From positions 1-42,380 of the forward strand of contig JAURNY010000007.1 of assembly GCA_030829955.1 (NCBI GenBank): DNA of 42,380 nucleotides. The letters run 5' to 3'. A program made the translations under genes and the position numbers. The notes under the pieces were generated by a model that saw nothing but the letters and a program-made list of their open reading frames with translations, did not search any database and was not told the DNA's origin. Shown in pieces: positions 1-8,802 of this stretch (positions within the stretch are counted from its first letter, which is position 1; each line of letters begins with the position of its first letter). This DNA is from Gammaproteobacteria bacterium (GTDB lineage: Bacteria > Pseudomonadota > Gammaproteobacteria > Eutrophobiales > Eutrophobiaceae).

Positions 1-682
1 TATGGGGCATAGTGGCTCTGGCAAATCAACTCTCTTTAAACATACTCTTGGTCTACTAACTCCTCATAGCGGCTCTATTCAGATATTCGATAAGGAAATT
101 ACCTCAAGTACGCAACAGGAATTATATGCTTTAAGAAAAAAAATAGGCGTTGCTTTTCAAAATGGTGCTCTATTTAGTTCAATGTCACTCATTGAGAATA
201 TTGAACTCCCTTTGATAGAACATACATCACTTGATAAACAAACCATACGTATTATGGCTCGCATGAAACTGGAACTCATGAAGCTTGCAGAATATCAAGA
301 CCTGATGCCTGCGGAATTATCAGGTGGTATGTTAAAACGCGCTGGATTGGCAAGAGCAACGGTCATGGATCCTGAAATATTATTTTTTGATGAGCCGTCT
401 GCGGGTCTTGATCCCATCGCTTCGGCTGAACTGGATCAGTTAATTCTGCAACTGCGCGATGCCTTTAACATGACCATCATTGTCGTCACTCATGAACTAG
501 AAAGTGCATTCAAGATTGCAGATAAAATGACTGTATTAGATAAAGGCGAACAGATACTAACCGGAAATAGAGAAATGGTTCTTGCCAGTCAGGATCCACG
601 TATTGTGAATATGCTACAACGACGTGCCAGCGATGACATCATTGATGGCGATGCCTATATTGATCAACTCACGCGAGAATAA
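1..682 (+). CDS. mlaF: MlaF-type ABC ATPase (5'-truncated by window edge)
   Basis: This is the ATPase of the Mla phospholipid transporter, which moves lipids between the inner membrane and the periplasmic carrier MlaC. The visible 226 residues begin at the Walker A motif (GHSGSGKST), so about 40 N-terminal residues lie outside the window and the first ATG is not the true start. Also visible are a Q-loop region (GVAFQNGALF), the signature LSGGM, Walker B (EILFFDEPSAGLDP) and the switch His (VVTHE). The ending, with a C-terminal segment after the ATPase core, resembles MlaF. The mlaE start lies 1 bp after the stop and mlaD follows, which supports MlaF over a generic ABC ATPase. The family assignment is firm. 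Only the start is unknown. Confidence 0.9.
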   Translation, partial: MGHSGSGKSTLFKHTLGLLTPHSGSIQIFDKEITSSTQQELYALRKKIGVAFQNGALFSSMSLIENIELPLIEHTSLDKQTIRIMARMKLELMKLAEYQDLMPAELSGGMLKRAGLARATVMDPEILFFDEPSAGLDPIASAELDQLILQLRDAFNMTIIVVTHELESAFKIADKMTVLDKGEQILTGNREMVLASQDPRIVNMLQRRASDDIIDGDAYIDQLTRE

Positions 683-683
683 T

Positions 684-1466
684 ATGGAACGAGTTGAAAC
701 AGATAATATTATCATTGCTTATATATCTCGCTTCGGTTTATCGGGAATATTTTTATTCAAGTCATTGCGTAAGATATTCTCATGGCCCTTTCCTTATCGA
801 GCCAGCATAAAGCAGATTGCTTTTGTCGGTGCAAGATCAATGTTGGTCATTACTGTATCCGGTTTATTTGTAGGGATGGTGTTATCACTACAATTTTATG
901 ACACTCTAGTTAGATTCGGTTCAGTAGGTTTATTAGGTTCAGCAGTTGGTTTAAGTCTAATAAGAGAATTAGGTCCGGTGCTAACAGCATTGATGGTTAT
1001 TGGACGCGCCGGTTCCGCCATGTGTGCTGAAATAGGTATTATGCGTACTGATAATCAAATCGATGCTCTGGATTGCATGGCGATTGATTCATATCGTTAT
1101 TTATTTGCCCCAAGAATGTTGGCAGGCATTATTTCTATGCCGTTGCTTACTGCCATTTTTATTATTGTCGGCATCTTTGGCGGTTATATCATCGGAGTCT
1201 GGATATTTGGTGTCAGTGCCGGTGCCTATTTTCAAAGCATGGCTGATACCGTAAACTTACGTGATGTATTTATGGGAATTTCCAAATCATTTGTCTTTGG
1301 CTTAATTATAGTCTGGGTCGCTTGTGACAAAGGCTATTATTTACATCTTGATAAACGCGGCATCTTTGGTTCGGAAGGAGTTAGCAAAATCACAACCGAA
1401 GCAGTAGTTATATCGGCAATGGCTGTGTTGTTCAGCGATTATTTACTCAGTGCTTTTATCCTGTAA
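684..1466 (+). CDS. mlaE: MlaE-family ABC permease
   Basis: This is the inner-membrane permease of the Mla lipid transporter. I chose the ATG at 684, just after the mlaF stop (680-682), giving 260 residues, the usual family length. An in-frame ATG at 624 would overlap mlaF by 59 bp and add a tail with no family resemblance. The protein is hydrophobic with about five to six membrane segments. It has the typical core: a segment rich in Gly/Ser/Leu followed by SLIRELGPVLTALMVIGRAGSA, then a cytoplasmic EIG...MRT...IDAL stretch. It sits between mlaF and mlaD in the usual order, so it probably forms the MlaF2E2D6 complex with their products. Confidence 0.93.
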   Translation: MERVETDNIIIAYISRFGLSGIFLFKSLRKIFSWPFPYRASIKQIAFVGARSMLVITVSGLFVGMVLSLQFYDTLVRFGSVGLLGSAVGLSLIRELGPVLTALMVIGRAGSAMCAEIGIMRTDNQIDALDCMAIDSYRYLFAPRMLAGIISMPLLTAIFIIVGIFGGYIIGVWIFGVSAGAYFQSMADTVNLRDVFMGISKSFVFGLIIVWVACDKGYYLHLDKRGIFGSEGVSKITTEAVVISAMAVLFSDYLLSAFIL

Positions 1467-1475
1467 TATGAAGCT

Positions 1476-1928
1476 ATGAACTCACAACGACATATCGAAC
1501 TTATTTTAGGCATGTTTATGCTGGCCGGCATTATTGCCATAACCTTTCTCTCCGTTCGTTTGGGTAATATTGATGTTTTTACCAGTGATGAATATCAACT
1601 GATTGCTAAATTCACCTCCGCATCCGGCTTAAAGCCGGGCGCATCTGTAGAGATCGCTGGAGTGCGTGTTGGTCATATTCAATCAATCACGTTTGACTCT
1701 AATGATTATCTGGCTGTCGTTAACCTAGCGCTAAATAATGAAGTCAAGGTTCCTGATGATACTATTGCTTCTATTCGCACAGCAGGCATTATTGGCGACA
1801 AGTTTTTAAAATTATCGGCAGGTGGTAGCGATATCTATTTGGAGAATGGCGAAGAAATACTGGAAACCGAACCATCAATAAATCTGGAAGAATTAATCAG
1901 TAAATATATATTTGAATCTGACAGCTAA
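1476..1928 (+). CDS. mlaD: MlaD-family MCE-domain protein
   Basis: This is a 150-residue MCE (mammalian cell entry) protein. It has one N-terminal membrane anchor (about residues 8-30) and a single MCE domain (about 40-118) with FTSASGLKPGASVEIAGVRVG and the later TAGIIGDKFLKL. Proteins of this family form a hexameric ring in the periplasm on top of MlaE and pass phospholipid to or from MlaC. It begins 9 bp after mlaE and is therefore in the mlaFED operon. It is somewhat shorter than the E. coli protein (183 residues), lacking much of the C-terminal tail. Its last codon and stop interlock with the stop codon of convergent mlaC. Confidence 0.92.
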   Translation: MNSQRHIELILGMFMLAGIIAITFLSVRLGNIDVFTSDEYQLIAKFTSASGLKPGASVEIAGVRVGHIQSITFDSNDYLAVVNLALNNEVKVPDDTIASIRTAGIIGDKFLKLSAGGSDIYLENGEEILETEPSINLEELISKYIFESDS

Positions 1929-2551
1929 TAGTGCCCGCCATCTGACGCATCTACCTGTTCTGATTCAGCTGCTTTATGTTTATTGATACGTAATTGAATA
2001 TTATTTATCAGGCCATCCATACCGTCATTATTAACAATAGCTGCAAATGTACTTCTGTAATTGCTAACCAGACTAACACCTTCAATTACGACATCATAAG
2101 CAAACCACACACCATCATTATTTTTTAATTTATAATTAACGGGTATAGATATGCTATCAGTAATAATTTTTGTTTCGACAACTGCGCGTTTGCCTCTAAT
2201 AGTTTCACTTACGTAGTCAACATGTTGGTTAGTGTATGATTCAATTTTGGTACGATAGGTTTCGGATAAATATTGTGAAAAATAATCCACGAACTGCTTT
2301 CGTTCTTCAGGCGTTGCCTTTTTCCAGTTTGTTGCCAAAATACTTTGAGACATGCTGCGAAAATCAAAACTATCATCGATAATCACACCAATTTTCTTCC
2401 AGCGTGATTCCTTATCAATACTTTTATCTTTTAGTATTATAATAACTCTTTCTACCGAATCTTTTACTCTCGCCATTGGTTCAGTAAATTCAGCATGACT
2501 TTGAGAACTTGCAAAAAACAGCATAAGAAAGACGGCAAGTATTTTTTTCAT
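1925..2551 (-). CDS. mlaC: MlaC/Ttg2D-type periplasmic phospholipid-binding protein
   Basis: This is a 208-residue protein with a clear signal peptide (MKKILAVFLMLFFASSQSHA, cut before E21) and a mature part typical of MlaC. Features include VKDSVERVI, FDFRSMSQSILATNWKKATPEER near the middle, a FVDYFSQYLSETYRTKIESY helix and the late NYRSTF segment. The family ferries phospholipid across the periplasm between the outer-membrane MlaA complex and MlaFED. In most genomes mlaC follows mlaD on the same strand. Here it faces mlaD and overlaps it by 4 bp (shared CTAA), so it must have its own promoter upstream of 2551. The family call is firm and the placement is unusual. Confidence 0.88.
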   Translation of the reverse strand: MKKILAVFLMLFFASSQSHAEFTEPMARVKDSVERVIIILKDKSIDKESRWKKIGVIIDDSFDFRSMSQSILATNWKKATPEERKQFVDYFSQYLSETYRTKIESYTNQHVDYVSETIRGKRAVVETKIITDSISIPVNYKLKNNDGVWFAYDVVIEGVSLVSNYRSTFAAIVNNDGMDGLINNIQLRINKHKAAESEQVDASDGGHY

Positions 2552-3070
2552 TATTATTTATCCAGCTAAATTGATAATAAATCGTACTCTTTCGGGAATA
2601 AATTTCAAAAGATTTGTCGATATATAATTACAACAGATACAGTGTAATCAGCATATCGAAAATACAATATCTGTCGTATTGCAGCGATCCGACCTTAAAT
2701 TAAAATTATATCATATTGATTTATATGGTTTATTTTTGATAAAACATGCTAAATTAATATTTATCCTTGTCATTTTCAATGCAAATCAAGTTACTGCTGT
2801 AAAATAGAAACAGGTAATTGGTTATTTTTACCGGAACTAGGTGCTGTATCAAGTCTTATCATCGTAGCCTGAAACTCGATAAATAAAAAATGAAAAATCA
2901 ATAAGCGTAAGATTATGAGCACTTACTAAAGATTAAACTCGGTTTATTAAAAAAGTTAATTGGTTTTTTCTTACCTATTAGAAAATCAGTGTCTATAGAA
3001 GATTTGTTTTTTTGCTTTTCTGCTCTTCGTTTTAGTTAAAGTACTCGATATCAATACCTAATGAAGTAAA
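2552..3070. other. 519-bp AT-rich spacer without a gene
   Basis: The spacer lies between two divergent genes, mlaC (-) and the DedA/TVP38 gene (+). It is strongly AT-rich, with stop codons in every frame and no open frame of note. Apart from the candidate mlaC promoter at its left edge I see no RNA gene, no long repeat and no convincing terminator. It presumably holds both divergent promoters. Confidence 0.6.
2581..2608 (-). promoter_or_regulatory. candidate sigma-70 promoter for mlaC
   Basis: On the minus strand TTGAAA (2608-2603) is followed after 16 bp by TACGAT (2586-2581), about 30 bp upstream of the mlaC start. Since mlaC is not in the mlaFED operon it needs its own promoter. The -10 hexamer is imperfect, so this is tentative. 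Confidence 0.35.
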
Positions 3071-3796
3071 ATGACTAGAACAATAGTTTCTGCTTATTTT
3101 TTTATGAACAAAAAACAGATATTACTACTGACCACCCTCATCGGTATTATTACCTTATTTTTTCTATTCGATTTTCAACAATACCTCAATCTTGAACACA
3201 TCAAATCTCAAAAAATATTAATCAATAACTATTTTCATAATCATCCTCTATTTACAGGATTCCTGTTTTTCATATTTTTTGTTCTTGTAACCAGTATTTC
3301 GCTACCTGGCGCAGGCATCCTCACGCTTACATCTGGCGCTATATTTGGTGTTTTCTGGGGGACGGTGATTAGTTCGTATGCGACACTTGCTGGCGCAACA
3401 ATCGCCTTTTTGATATCACGATATATTTTACGTGATTTTATTCAACGCCGTTTTTCCCAACAAATAGAACCTATAAATCAAAGTGTCATTGAAGAAGGTA
3501 GATTTTATTTATTTAGCATGCGTATGATCCCAGTGTTTCCTTTTTTTATAATTAATAATGTGATGGCAATGACACCAATAAAGACTATTCATTTCGTCTG
3601 GGTCACTCAGCTAGGGATGTTTTTACCCACATTAATATTTGCAAATGCGGGCACCAGGCTGGCAAACATTGACACTCCTCAGGATATATTATCCATAGAA
3701 TTATTATTCTCGTTGGCCATAGTGGGGGTTTTTCCAATATGTGCGAAAAAAGTATTGGGGTTTATTAGGAATAAAAAGAATAATAATGAAGTCTAA
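3071..3796 (+). CDS. TVP38/TMEM64 (DedA-like, VTT domain) membrane protein
   Basis: This is a 241-residue integral membrane protein with about five hydrophobic segments. The family core is visible: [42 protein letters not shown] (about residues 78-118), then the reentrant-type stretch ending [22 protein letters not shown]. These VTT/SNARE-associated proteins are linked to lipid scrambling or flipping and membrane homeostasis. The substrate here is unknown. The start at 3071 has only a weak GAAG upstream. An ATG at 3104 (MNKKQ) is the alternative and lacks a Shine-Dalgarno sequence. The gene is convergent with the sigma-54 activator, overlapping by 4 bp, so it is unlikely to belong to the sulfide module. 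Confidence 0.85.
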   Translation: MTRTIVSAYFFMNKKQILLLTTLIGIITLFFLFDFQQYLNLEHIKSQKILINNYFHNHPLFTGFLFFIFFVLVTSISLPGAGILTLTSGAIFGVFWGTVISSYATLAGATIAFLISRYILRDFIQRRFSQQIEPINQSVIEEGRFYLFSMRMIPVFPFFIINNVMAMTPIKTIHFVWVTQLGMFLPTLIFANAGTRLANIDTPQDILSIELLFSLAIVGVFPICAKKVLGFIRNKKNNNEV

Positions 3797-5136
3797 ATTT
3801 TATATTTCTTTCGCTTGCGCCATAGTGTGGTACGCCCTATTCCAAGTATCTTTGCTGCCAGTGCTAAATCACCCTCACTTTCCATTAATGCCTGTTTAAT
3901 CTTTTTATTCTCATTTTCAGAAATAGAAGAATCATTATTCATATTCGTTTGATGTTTGTTTTCCAGAAATTCCGGAGGTAAATCCTTTAATGTCATTGTT
4001 GATGTTCGACTAACCGCATTAGCATATTCAACTACGTTTCTTAACTCTCTTACATTGCCCGGCCATTCATAGTTCAATAATCGTCTCATAGCGTCAGGAT
4101 GAATATCGTTGATTTTTCTTGATGCAGATAACTGCAACTCACTAATAAAGTAATTTAGTAACAAGGTTATATCACTTTTACGTTCGCGTAATGGCGGTAA
4201 GAACAAAGGTACAACTCGTAAGCGATACATAAGATCTTCACGAAATCTGCCTTCATGCACGAGCTTACGTAATGACTGATGTGTTGCCGCCAATAGTCTA
4301 ATATTTGCTTTTATAACCTTATTACTTCCAACGGGGGAGTATTCACGCTCCTGAATTACACGTAATAGTTTTGCCTGCAAATCCAAAGGTATCTCGGCAA
4401 CTTCATCCAGTAATAATGTGCCGCCCTCTGCACGAGAGATTAAACCCTGATGATCACGAATAGCATCAGTAAAAGCTCCTTTTACATGACCAAATAATTC
4501 ACTTTCAAGCAAACTCGCACTGAGAGATGCACAATTTAATGCCATAAAAGGTTTATCTGACCGAAGACTTTCTTCGTGTATCGCCCTAGCAATTAATTCC
4601 TTACCTGTGCCAGATTCGCCACGCACCAAAACATTGACATCAGTTTGTGCTACACGTTTTACTAACTGAAAGACTTCCTGCATAACAGAATCATTACTAA
4701 TAAGACCGTGAAAATAATATTTCTTTGTATTTGATAATTGTAGACTTGACGGAAAATCTTTGTTTAGCGGCAGCAATATTTCGACACCACCTTCAAACTC
4801 ACCCTGTTCATTGATTGCAGCAGTTGCATACTTACTAAATTGAAGTGGATATCCCTGCTTGTGATACAAAGTAACATCCATATTATCTACATGACCAAAT
4901 TTACTGATGCTACAACTTTCCATACATTGTTGGCATCGATTTCCGGTTAAACAGTTTTCCCCTATTAATTCTTTTGCGCTAAAACCAAGTAATGCCTCTG
5001 CACCATCACTCCAATAACGAATCCTTCTATTACTATCCACTGTAAAAATAACGGCAGATGGAAATAAACTGTTTAGTTTTTGCAAATGTTTATTATCAAA
5101 ATTGCTCATATTGATAGTCAATATGCCCTGTTTCAT
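3793..5136 (-). CDS. sigma-54-dependent activator with Cys-containing PAS domain (FisR-like)
   Basis: This 447-residue enhancer-binding protein activates sigma-54 RNA polymerase. An N-terminal PAS-like sensor (about 20-125) holds four clustered cysteines, C62, C68, C71 and C75. The AAA+ domain has Walker A GESGTGKE (173-180), the sigma-54 contact loop as GAFTDA (220-225; canonical GAFTGA), Walker B LLLDE (241-245) and the R-finger region. A Fis-type helix-turn-helix ends the protein (about 423-447). FisR of Cupriavidus senses sulfane sulfur through cysteines in its N-terminal domain and controls sqr and pdo genes. Its divergent position beside SQR and PDO genes suggests the same job here. The start at 5136 lies within the upstream repeat array, and the ATG at 5109 (MSNFDNK) would keep the array intergenic. 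Neither start has a clear Shine-Dalgarno sequence. Confidence 0.9.
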   Translation of the reverse strand: MKQGILTINMSNFDNKHLQKLNSLFPSAVIFTVDSNRRIRYWSDGAEALLGFSAKELIGENCLTGNRCQQCMESCSISKFGHVDNMDVTLYHKQGYPLQFSKYATAAINEQGEFEGGVEILLPLNKDFPSSLQLSNTKKYYFHGLISNDSVMQEVFQLVKRVAQTDVNVLVRGESGTGKELIARAIHEESLRSDKPFMALNCASLSASLLESELFGHVKGAFTDAIRDHQGLISRAEGGTLLLDEVAEIPLDLQAKLLRVIQEREYSPVGSNKVIKANIRLLAATHQSLRKLVHEGRFREDLMYRLRVVPLFLPPLRERKSDITLLLNYFISELQLSASRKINDIHPDAMRRLLNYEWPGNVRELRNVVEYANAVSRTSTMTLKDLPPEFLENKHQTNMNNDSSISENENKKIKQALMESEGDLALAAKILGIGRTTLWRKRKKYKI

Positions 5137-5197
5137 GTTTCATTTATAATAAACAATATGAAACATTAATGAAACATATAATGAAACAATATTTCAT
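5129..5197. promoter_or_regulatory. ATGAAACA repeat array: likely activator-binding (enhancer) sites
   Basis: Six copies of one octamer occur in 69 bp: TGTTTCAT at 5129-5136 and 5136-5143, then ATGAAACA at 5158-5165, 5169-5176 and 5181-5188, and a partial ATTTCAT at 5191-5197. The segment 5135-5143 / 5158-5166 is a perfect inverted repeat of ATGTTTCAT with a 14-bp gap. The array ends about 60 bp before the sigma-54 promoter, a plausible place for the binding sites of the divergently encoded activator. Binding itself is inferred. Confidence 0.65.
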
Positions 5198-5256
5198 AAA
5201 TAATATTTTTATAATTATATACCATTGTTTTTAATATGTTTTTTATGAAAATAATA

Positions 5257-5273
5257 TTGGCATAAGGTTTGCT
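5257..5273 (+). promoter_or_regulatory. sigma-54 (-24/-12) promoter of the sulfide-oxidation operon
   Basis: TTGGCATAAGGTTTGCT has the invariant GG (5259-5260) and GC (5271-5272) separated by exactly 10 bp, matching the TGGCAY-N5-TTGCW consensus almost fully. It precedes the SQR-fusion gene by about 45 bp and faces away from a sigma-54 activator gene, so both partners are present. Transcription would start near 5284. Confidence 0.82.
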
Positions 5274-5319
5274 GTGTTTTAATATATATTAATCGACAAT
5301 ATAAAAAGAGAACTTAGTA

Positions 5320-6990
5320 ATGGCAATTAAACAAATTGATTCAAAATATTACGTTAGTGAACAAATTCAGGTGACTGATCTGGATGACATCAAAGCTCAA
5401 GGTATACGTTCTGTAATATGTAATCGACCTGATGGTGAAGCAGAAGATCAACCAACACATGTAGAGATAGAAACGAAGGCAAAATCATTGGGACTCGAAT
5501 TCAGATATATCCCGATCGATAGAGGCATGATTAATGAAGAACAAGTACAGGCATTTAATAGCACCTTTACTGAATTGCCTCACCCCGTTTTAGGTTTCTG
5601 TCGTAGTGGTATGCGATCAACTTCCTTATGGGCATTAGCCAATGCGCAAAATATGGAGCTTGACGACATTATGACAAAAGCATCTGCAGCTGGCTATGAT
5701 ATGACGCCAATGTCTGAACGTATAAAAAATCATGGCAAAGTACCCGTTGAGAAACCAGACATTACCCATGACATAGTCATTGTTGGAGGTGGTGCTGCAG
5801 GAATTGCAGTTGCTTCTAGTTTATTAAAACGACGCTCTAATCTCGATATCGCTATTATCGAGCCTGCTGATAAACATTATTACCAACCAGGATTCACCAT
5901 GGTAGGTGGTGGCATTTTTGAAGCAAAACAAACTGTAAAAACTATGGCACATTTAATTCCTAATAATGTGAAATGGATAAAAGCTGCAGTTGCCGCGTTT
6001 GATCCTGAACATAACGCATTAATTCTCGAAGGCTGTCGTGTCCTAGGGTATAAACAACTAATTGTTTGTCCAGGATTAAAATTAAATTGGGCAGGTATCG
6101 AAGGACTTGAAGAAACATTGGGTAAAAATGGCGTAACCTCAAATTATCGTTTCGATCTTGCACCATATACATGGCAACTAGTACAGGAACTACAATCGGG
6201 AAAGGCACTATTTACTCAACCTCCCATGCCGATTAAATGTGCAGGCGCACCGCAAAAGGCAATGTATTTATCCAGTGACCATTGGCACAAACAAGGACTT
6301 ATTAATAATATTGATGTCTCATTCTTTAACGCCGGACCAGCCCTTTTTGGTGTTAAGGAATACATACCCGCTTTAATGGAATATGTTAAAAAATATAAAG
6401 CTAAACTTAATTTTGGTCATAACCTTGTAAAGATTGATGGTGCAAATAAAAAAGCCTGGTTTAGGAAAGTCAATGAAAATGGAGAAGATGAGATCATTGA
6501 AGAAAACTTTGACATGATCCATGTGTGCCCCCCTCAACAAGCGCCAGATTTTATCCGTGCCAGTAAATTGGTTGACGCAAGTGGATGGGTTGATGTTGAT
6601 CAGGACACCTTACGACATAAAACCTATGAAAATATTTATGCGCTTGGCGATGTTACTAATGCACCTAATGCAAAAACTGCTGCTGCTGCTAGAAAGCAGG
6701 CACCAATTGTTGCGCATAATTTATTAAATTATCTCGATGCCAAAAATGAACCTGCACTTTATGACGGTTATGGCTCATGTCCGTTAACTGTAGAGCGAGG
6801 CAAGATTGTACTAGCTGAGTTTGGCTATGGTGGCAAACTGCTACCTTCTTTTCCTAAATGGTTTATTGATGGTCAAAAACCAACGCGTCTTGCATGGTTC
6901 TTAAAAGAAATACTATTACCGCCCATTTACTGGAAAGGCATGTTAAAAGGTCACGAATGGCTGGTTAAACCAAAACCTGTGAAACGATAA
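5320..6990 (+). CDS. DUF442 sulfurtransferase - sulfide:quinone oxidoreductase fusion
   Basis: This 556-residue fusion starts with a DUF442/Blh-type phosphatase-rhodanese-like domain (about 1-115), whose loop CRSGMRS places the active Cys at 94. A flavoprotein follows with a dinucleotide fold at about 150 (IVIVGGGAAGIAVASSLL). The flavoprotein resembles mitochondrial-type (type II) SQR. It has VKC-like IKCAGAPQK (C307) and YGSCPL (C487), whose 180-residue spacing is close to that of the catalytic cysteines of human SQOR (201 and 379), plus GDVTNAPNAKTAAA near the FAD. SQR oxidises sulfide to persulfide and reduces quinone. The N-terminal domain probably takes up sulfane sulfur. AGAGA precedes the ATG. 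It is the first gene after the sigma-54 promoter. Confidence 0.88.
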   Translation: MAIKQIDSKYYVSEQIQVTDLDDIKAQGIRSVICNRPDGEAEDQPTHVEIETKAKSLGLEFRYIPIDRGMINEEQVQAFNSTFTELPHPVLGFCRSGMRSTSLWALANAQNMELDDIMTKASAAGYDMTPMSERIKNHGKVPVEKPDITHDIVIVGGGAAGIAVASSLLKRRSNLDIAIIEPADKHYYQPGFTMVGGGIFEAKQTVKTMAHLIPNNVKWIKAAVAAFDPEHNALILEGCRVLGYKQLIVCPGLKLNWAGIEGLEETLGKNGVTSNYRFDLAPYTWQLVQELQSGKALFTQPPMPIKCAGAPQKAMYLSSDHWHKQGLINNIDVSFFNAGPALFGVKEYIPALMEYVKKYKAKLNFGHNLVKIDGANKKAWFRKVNENGEDEIIEENFDMIHVCPPQQAPDFIRASKLVDASGWVDVDQDTLRHKTYENIYALGDVTNAPNAKTAAAARKQAPIVAHNLLNYLDAKNEPALYDGYGSCPLTVERGKIVLAEFGYGGKLLPSFPKWFIDGQKPTRLAWFLKEILLPPIYWKGMLKGHEWLVKPKPVKR

Positions 6991-7023
6991 ATTTTATTTA
7001 TCAGAAACAGGCCTGAGTCAGCT

Positions 7024-8781
7024 ATGAAGTATTTTCCTATCCTGAATACATTAAGAGCATATCGTCTTGAAACCGGACGCGATGATCTTATTGCAGCGAT
7101 CACAGTCACTATCATGTTGATTCCTCAGTCACTTGCCTATGCCATGTTAGCAGGCTTGCCACCGAAAATAGGCTTATATTCCAGCATTCTTCCATTAATG
7201 TTTTATGCTGTATTTGGTACTAGCGGCAGTTTAGCCGTCGGTCCTGTCGCAGTTGTTGCTTTAATGACTAGTGCGGCAATCGGTGAAGTTGCCAGTATAG
7301 GTCAATATTCTTCTGTAGAAGTTGCCATTACTCTTGCGAGTCTATCAGGAATAATACTGATAATTATGGGACTCTTCAGGATGGGATTTATTGTTAATTT
7401 CATCAGTCGATCAGTCACCGAGGGTTTTATCATTGCCTCTGCCATATTGATTGCATTTAGTCAGTTAAAACATATTCTAGGCATCAAAATGACAGGGCAT
7501 AATCTATATGAAATGGTTGTTTCTCTCGTAACTCATATTACTGAGTTGCATCTACCCACATTTCTACTTGGTGGAACGGTGTTAATTGTATTATTAATTA
7601 CAAAACCATTAACCCGCTATTTTTCACCAAAATTGAATTTGATTAACAAATGGCAAGACTTTTTACCGCGCGCCATTCCTGCCATCATGGTCATTATTAC
7701 TATTTTAATCATGAATTTTTCGAACATTGGAAATTACAACATTGATATTGTCGGTTTAATACCTAATGGTATATTCGATATACAGCTAATTTCGTTTAAT
7801 GATTCCCTGTTTGAATTACTGATTATTCCGGCAGCATTGCTATCAATAGTTGGTTACGTTGAATCGATATCCGTTGCCAGTCGTTTTGCTGCTAAAACCC
7901 GAACACATATTGATCCTAATAATGAATTAATAGGTTTGGGCGCTGCTAATATTGGCAGCAGTCTATCAGGAGGCATGCCGGTCACAGGTGGATTTTCTCG
8001 TTCTGTCGTCAATTTTAACGCGGGCTCCAAAACACCTTTATCAGGCGTTTACTCCGCATGTTTTATTACAATCTTGGTCTCAGGTTTTATGGGTTTTCTG
8101 GAGCAACTCCCGAAAGCTACTTTAGCTGCCGCCATTATTGCTGCAGTTATTGGCTTAATTGATATTAAAAAATTAAAAGCTATCTGGGAATATTCAAAAT
8201 CAGATTTCATACTTATGCTGATAACAATTCTGGTAACGCTTTTCTTTGGTGTAGAAACCGGTATTAGCACTGGAATAATTTTATCAATTTTCATGTATCT
8301 CTATTTAACCAGTAAACCTCATATGGCCATTATTGGTCAGGTTCCTGGTACTGAGCATTTCAGAAATGTCTTACGTCATGAAGTTCAAACTATACCTGAA
8401 ATCATAGGCATCAGAATTGATGAGCGCTTATATTTTGCAAATGCTTCCTATCTAGAACAGGAGTTATTTCATCTTGTCAGCAAGAATCAATTAATAGAAC
8501 ATTGCATACTGATGTTTTCTGGAGTTAGTGATGTTGACGCAAGTGCATTGGAAAGTCTTGAAAAAATTCATGAACAACTCACCGACATCGGGATCACCTT
8601 GCATCTTTCAGAAGTAAAAGGTCCTGTTATGGATAAGCTACGTTCAACTAATCTTGTTAAGCATCTGAATGGTCATATTCATTTGTCGCATTTTCAGGCA
8701 GTAAAAGAATTAAGCGCAAAATACGATTCGCATAAGGCTGAATCAGATGTTTATGAAACCAATTTAAACCCTTTTAAATAA
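7024..8781 (+). CDS. SulP/SLC26-family anion transporter with STAS domain
   Basis: This is a 585-residue transporter. The membrane domain (about 1-430, 10-14 segments) begins with the family signature region LIAAITVTIMLIPQSLAYAMLAGLPP and GLYSSILP, and contains NIGSSLSGGMPVTGGFSRSVVN. A C-terminal STAS domain (about 445-560) contains FSGVSDVDASALESLE. SulP proteins carry sulfate, bicarbonate or other anions. Lying between SQR and persulfide dioxygenase genes (33 bp and 21 bp gaps), its likely substrate is a sulfur oxyanion such as sulfite or sulfate, with direction unknown. Bicarbonate transport cannot be excluded from sequence. Confidence 0.9.
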   Translation: MKYFPILNTLRAYRLETGRDDLIAAITVTIMLIPQSLAYAMLAGLPPKIGLYSSILPLMFYAVFGTSGSLAVGPVAVVALMTSAAIGEVASIGQYSSVEVAITLASLSGIILIIMGLFRMGFIVNFISRSVTEGFIIASAILIAFSQLKHILGIKMTGHNLYEMVVSLVTHITELHLPTFLLGGTVLIVLLITKPLTRYFSPKLNLINKWQDFLPRAIPAIMVIITILIMNFSNIGNYNIDIVGLIPNGIFDIQLISFNDSLFELLIIPAALLSIVGYVESISVASRFAAKTRTHIDPNNELIGLGAANIGSSLSGGMPVTGGFSRSVVNFNAGSKTPLSGVYSACFITILVSGFMGFLEQLPKATLAAAIIAAVIGLIDIKKLKAIWEYSKSDFILMLITILVTLFFGVETGISTGIILSIFMYLYLTSKPHMAIIGQVPGTEHFRNVLRHEVQTIPEIIGIRIDERLYFANASYLEQELFHLVSKNQLIEHCILMFSGVSDVDASALESLEKIHEQLTDIGITLHLSEVKGPVMDKLRSTNLVKHLNGHIHLSHFQAVKELSAKYDSHKAESDVYETNLNPFK

Positions 8782-8802
8782 ATCAATTCCAGAAAAATCA
8801 TC

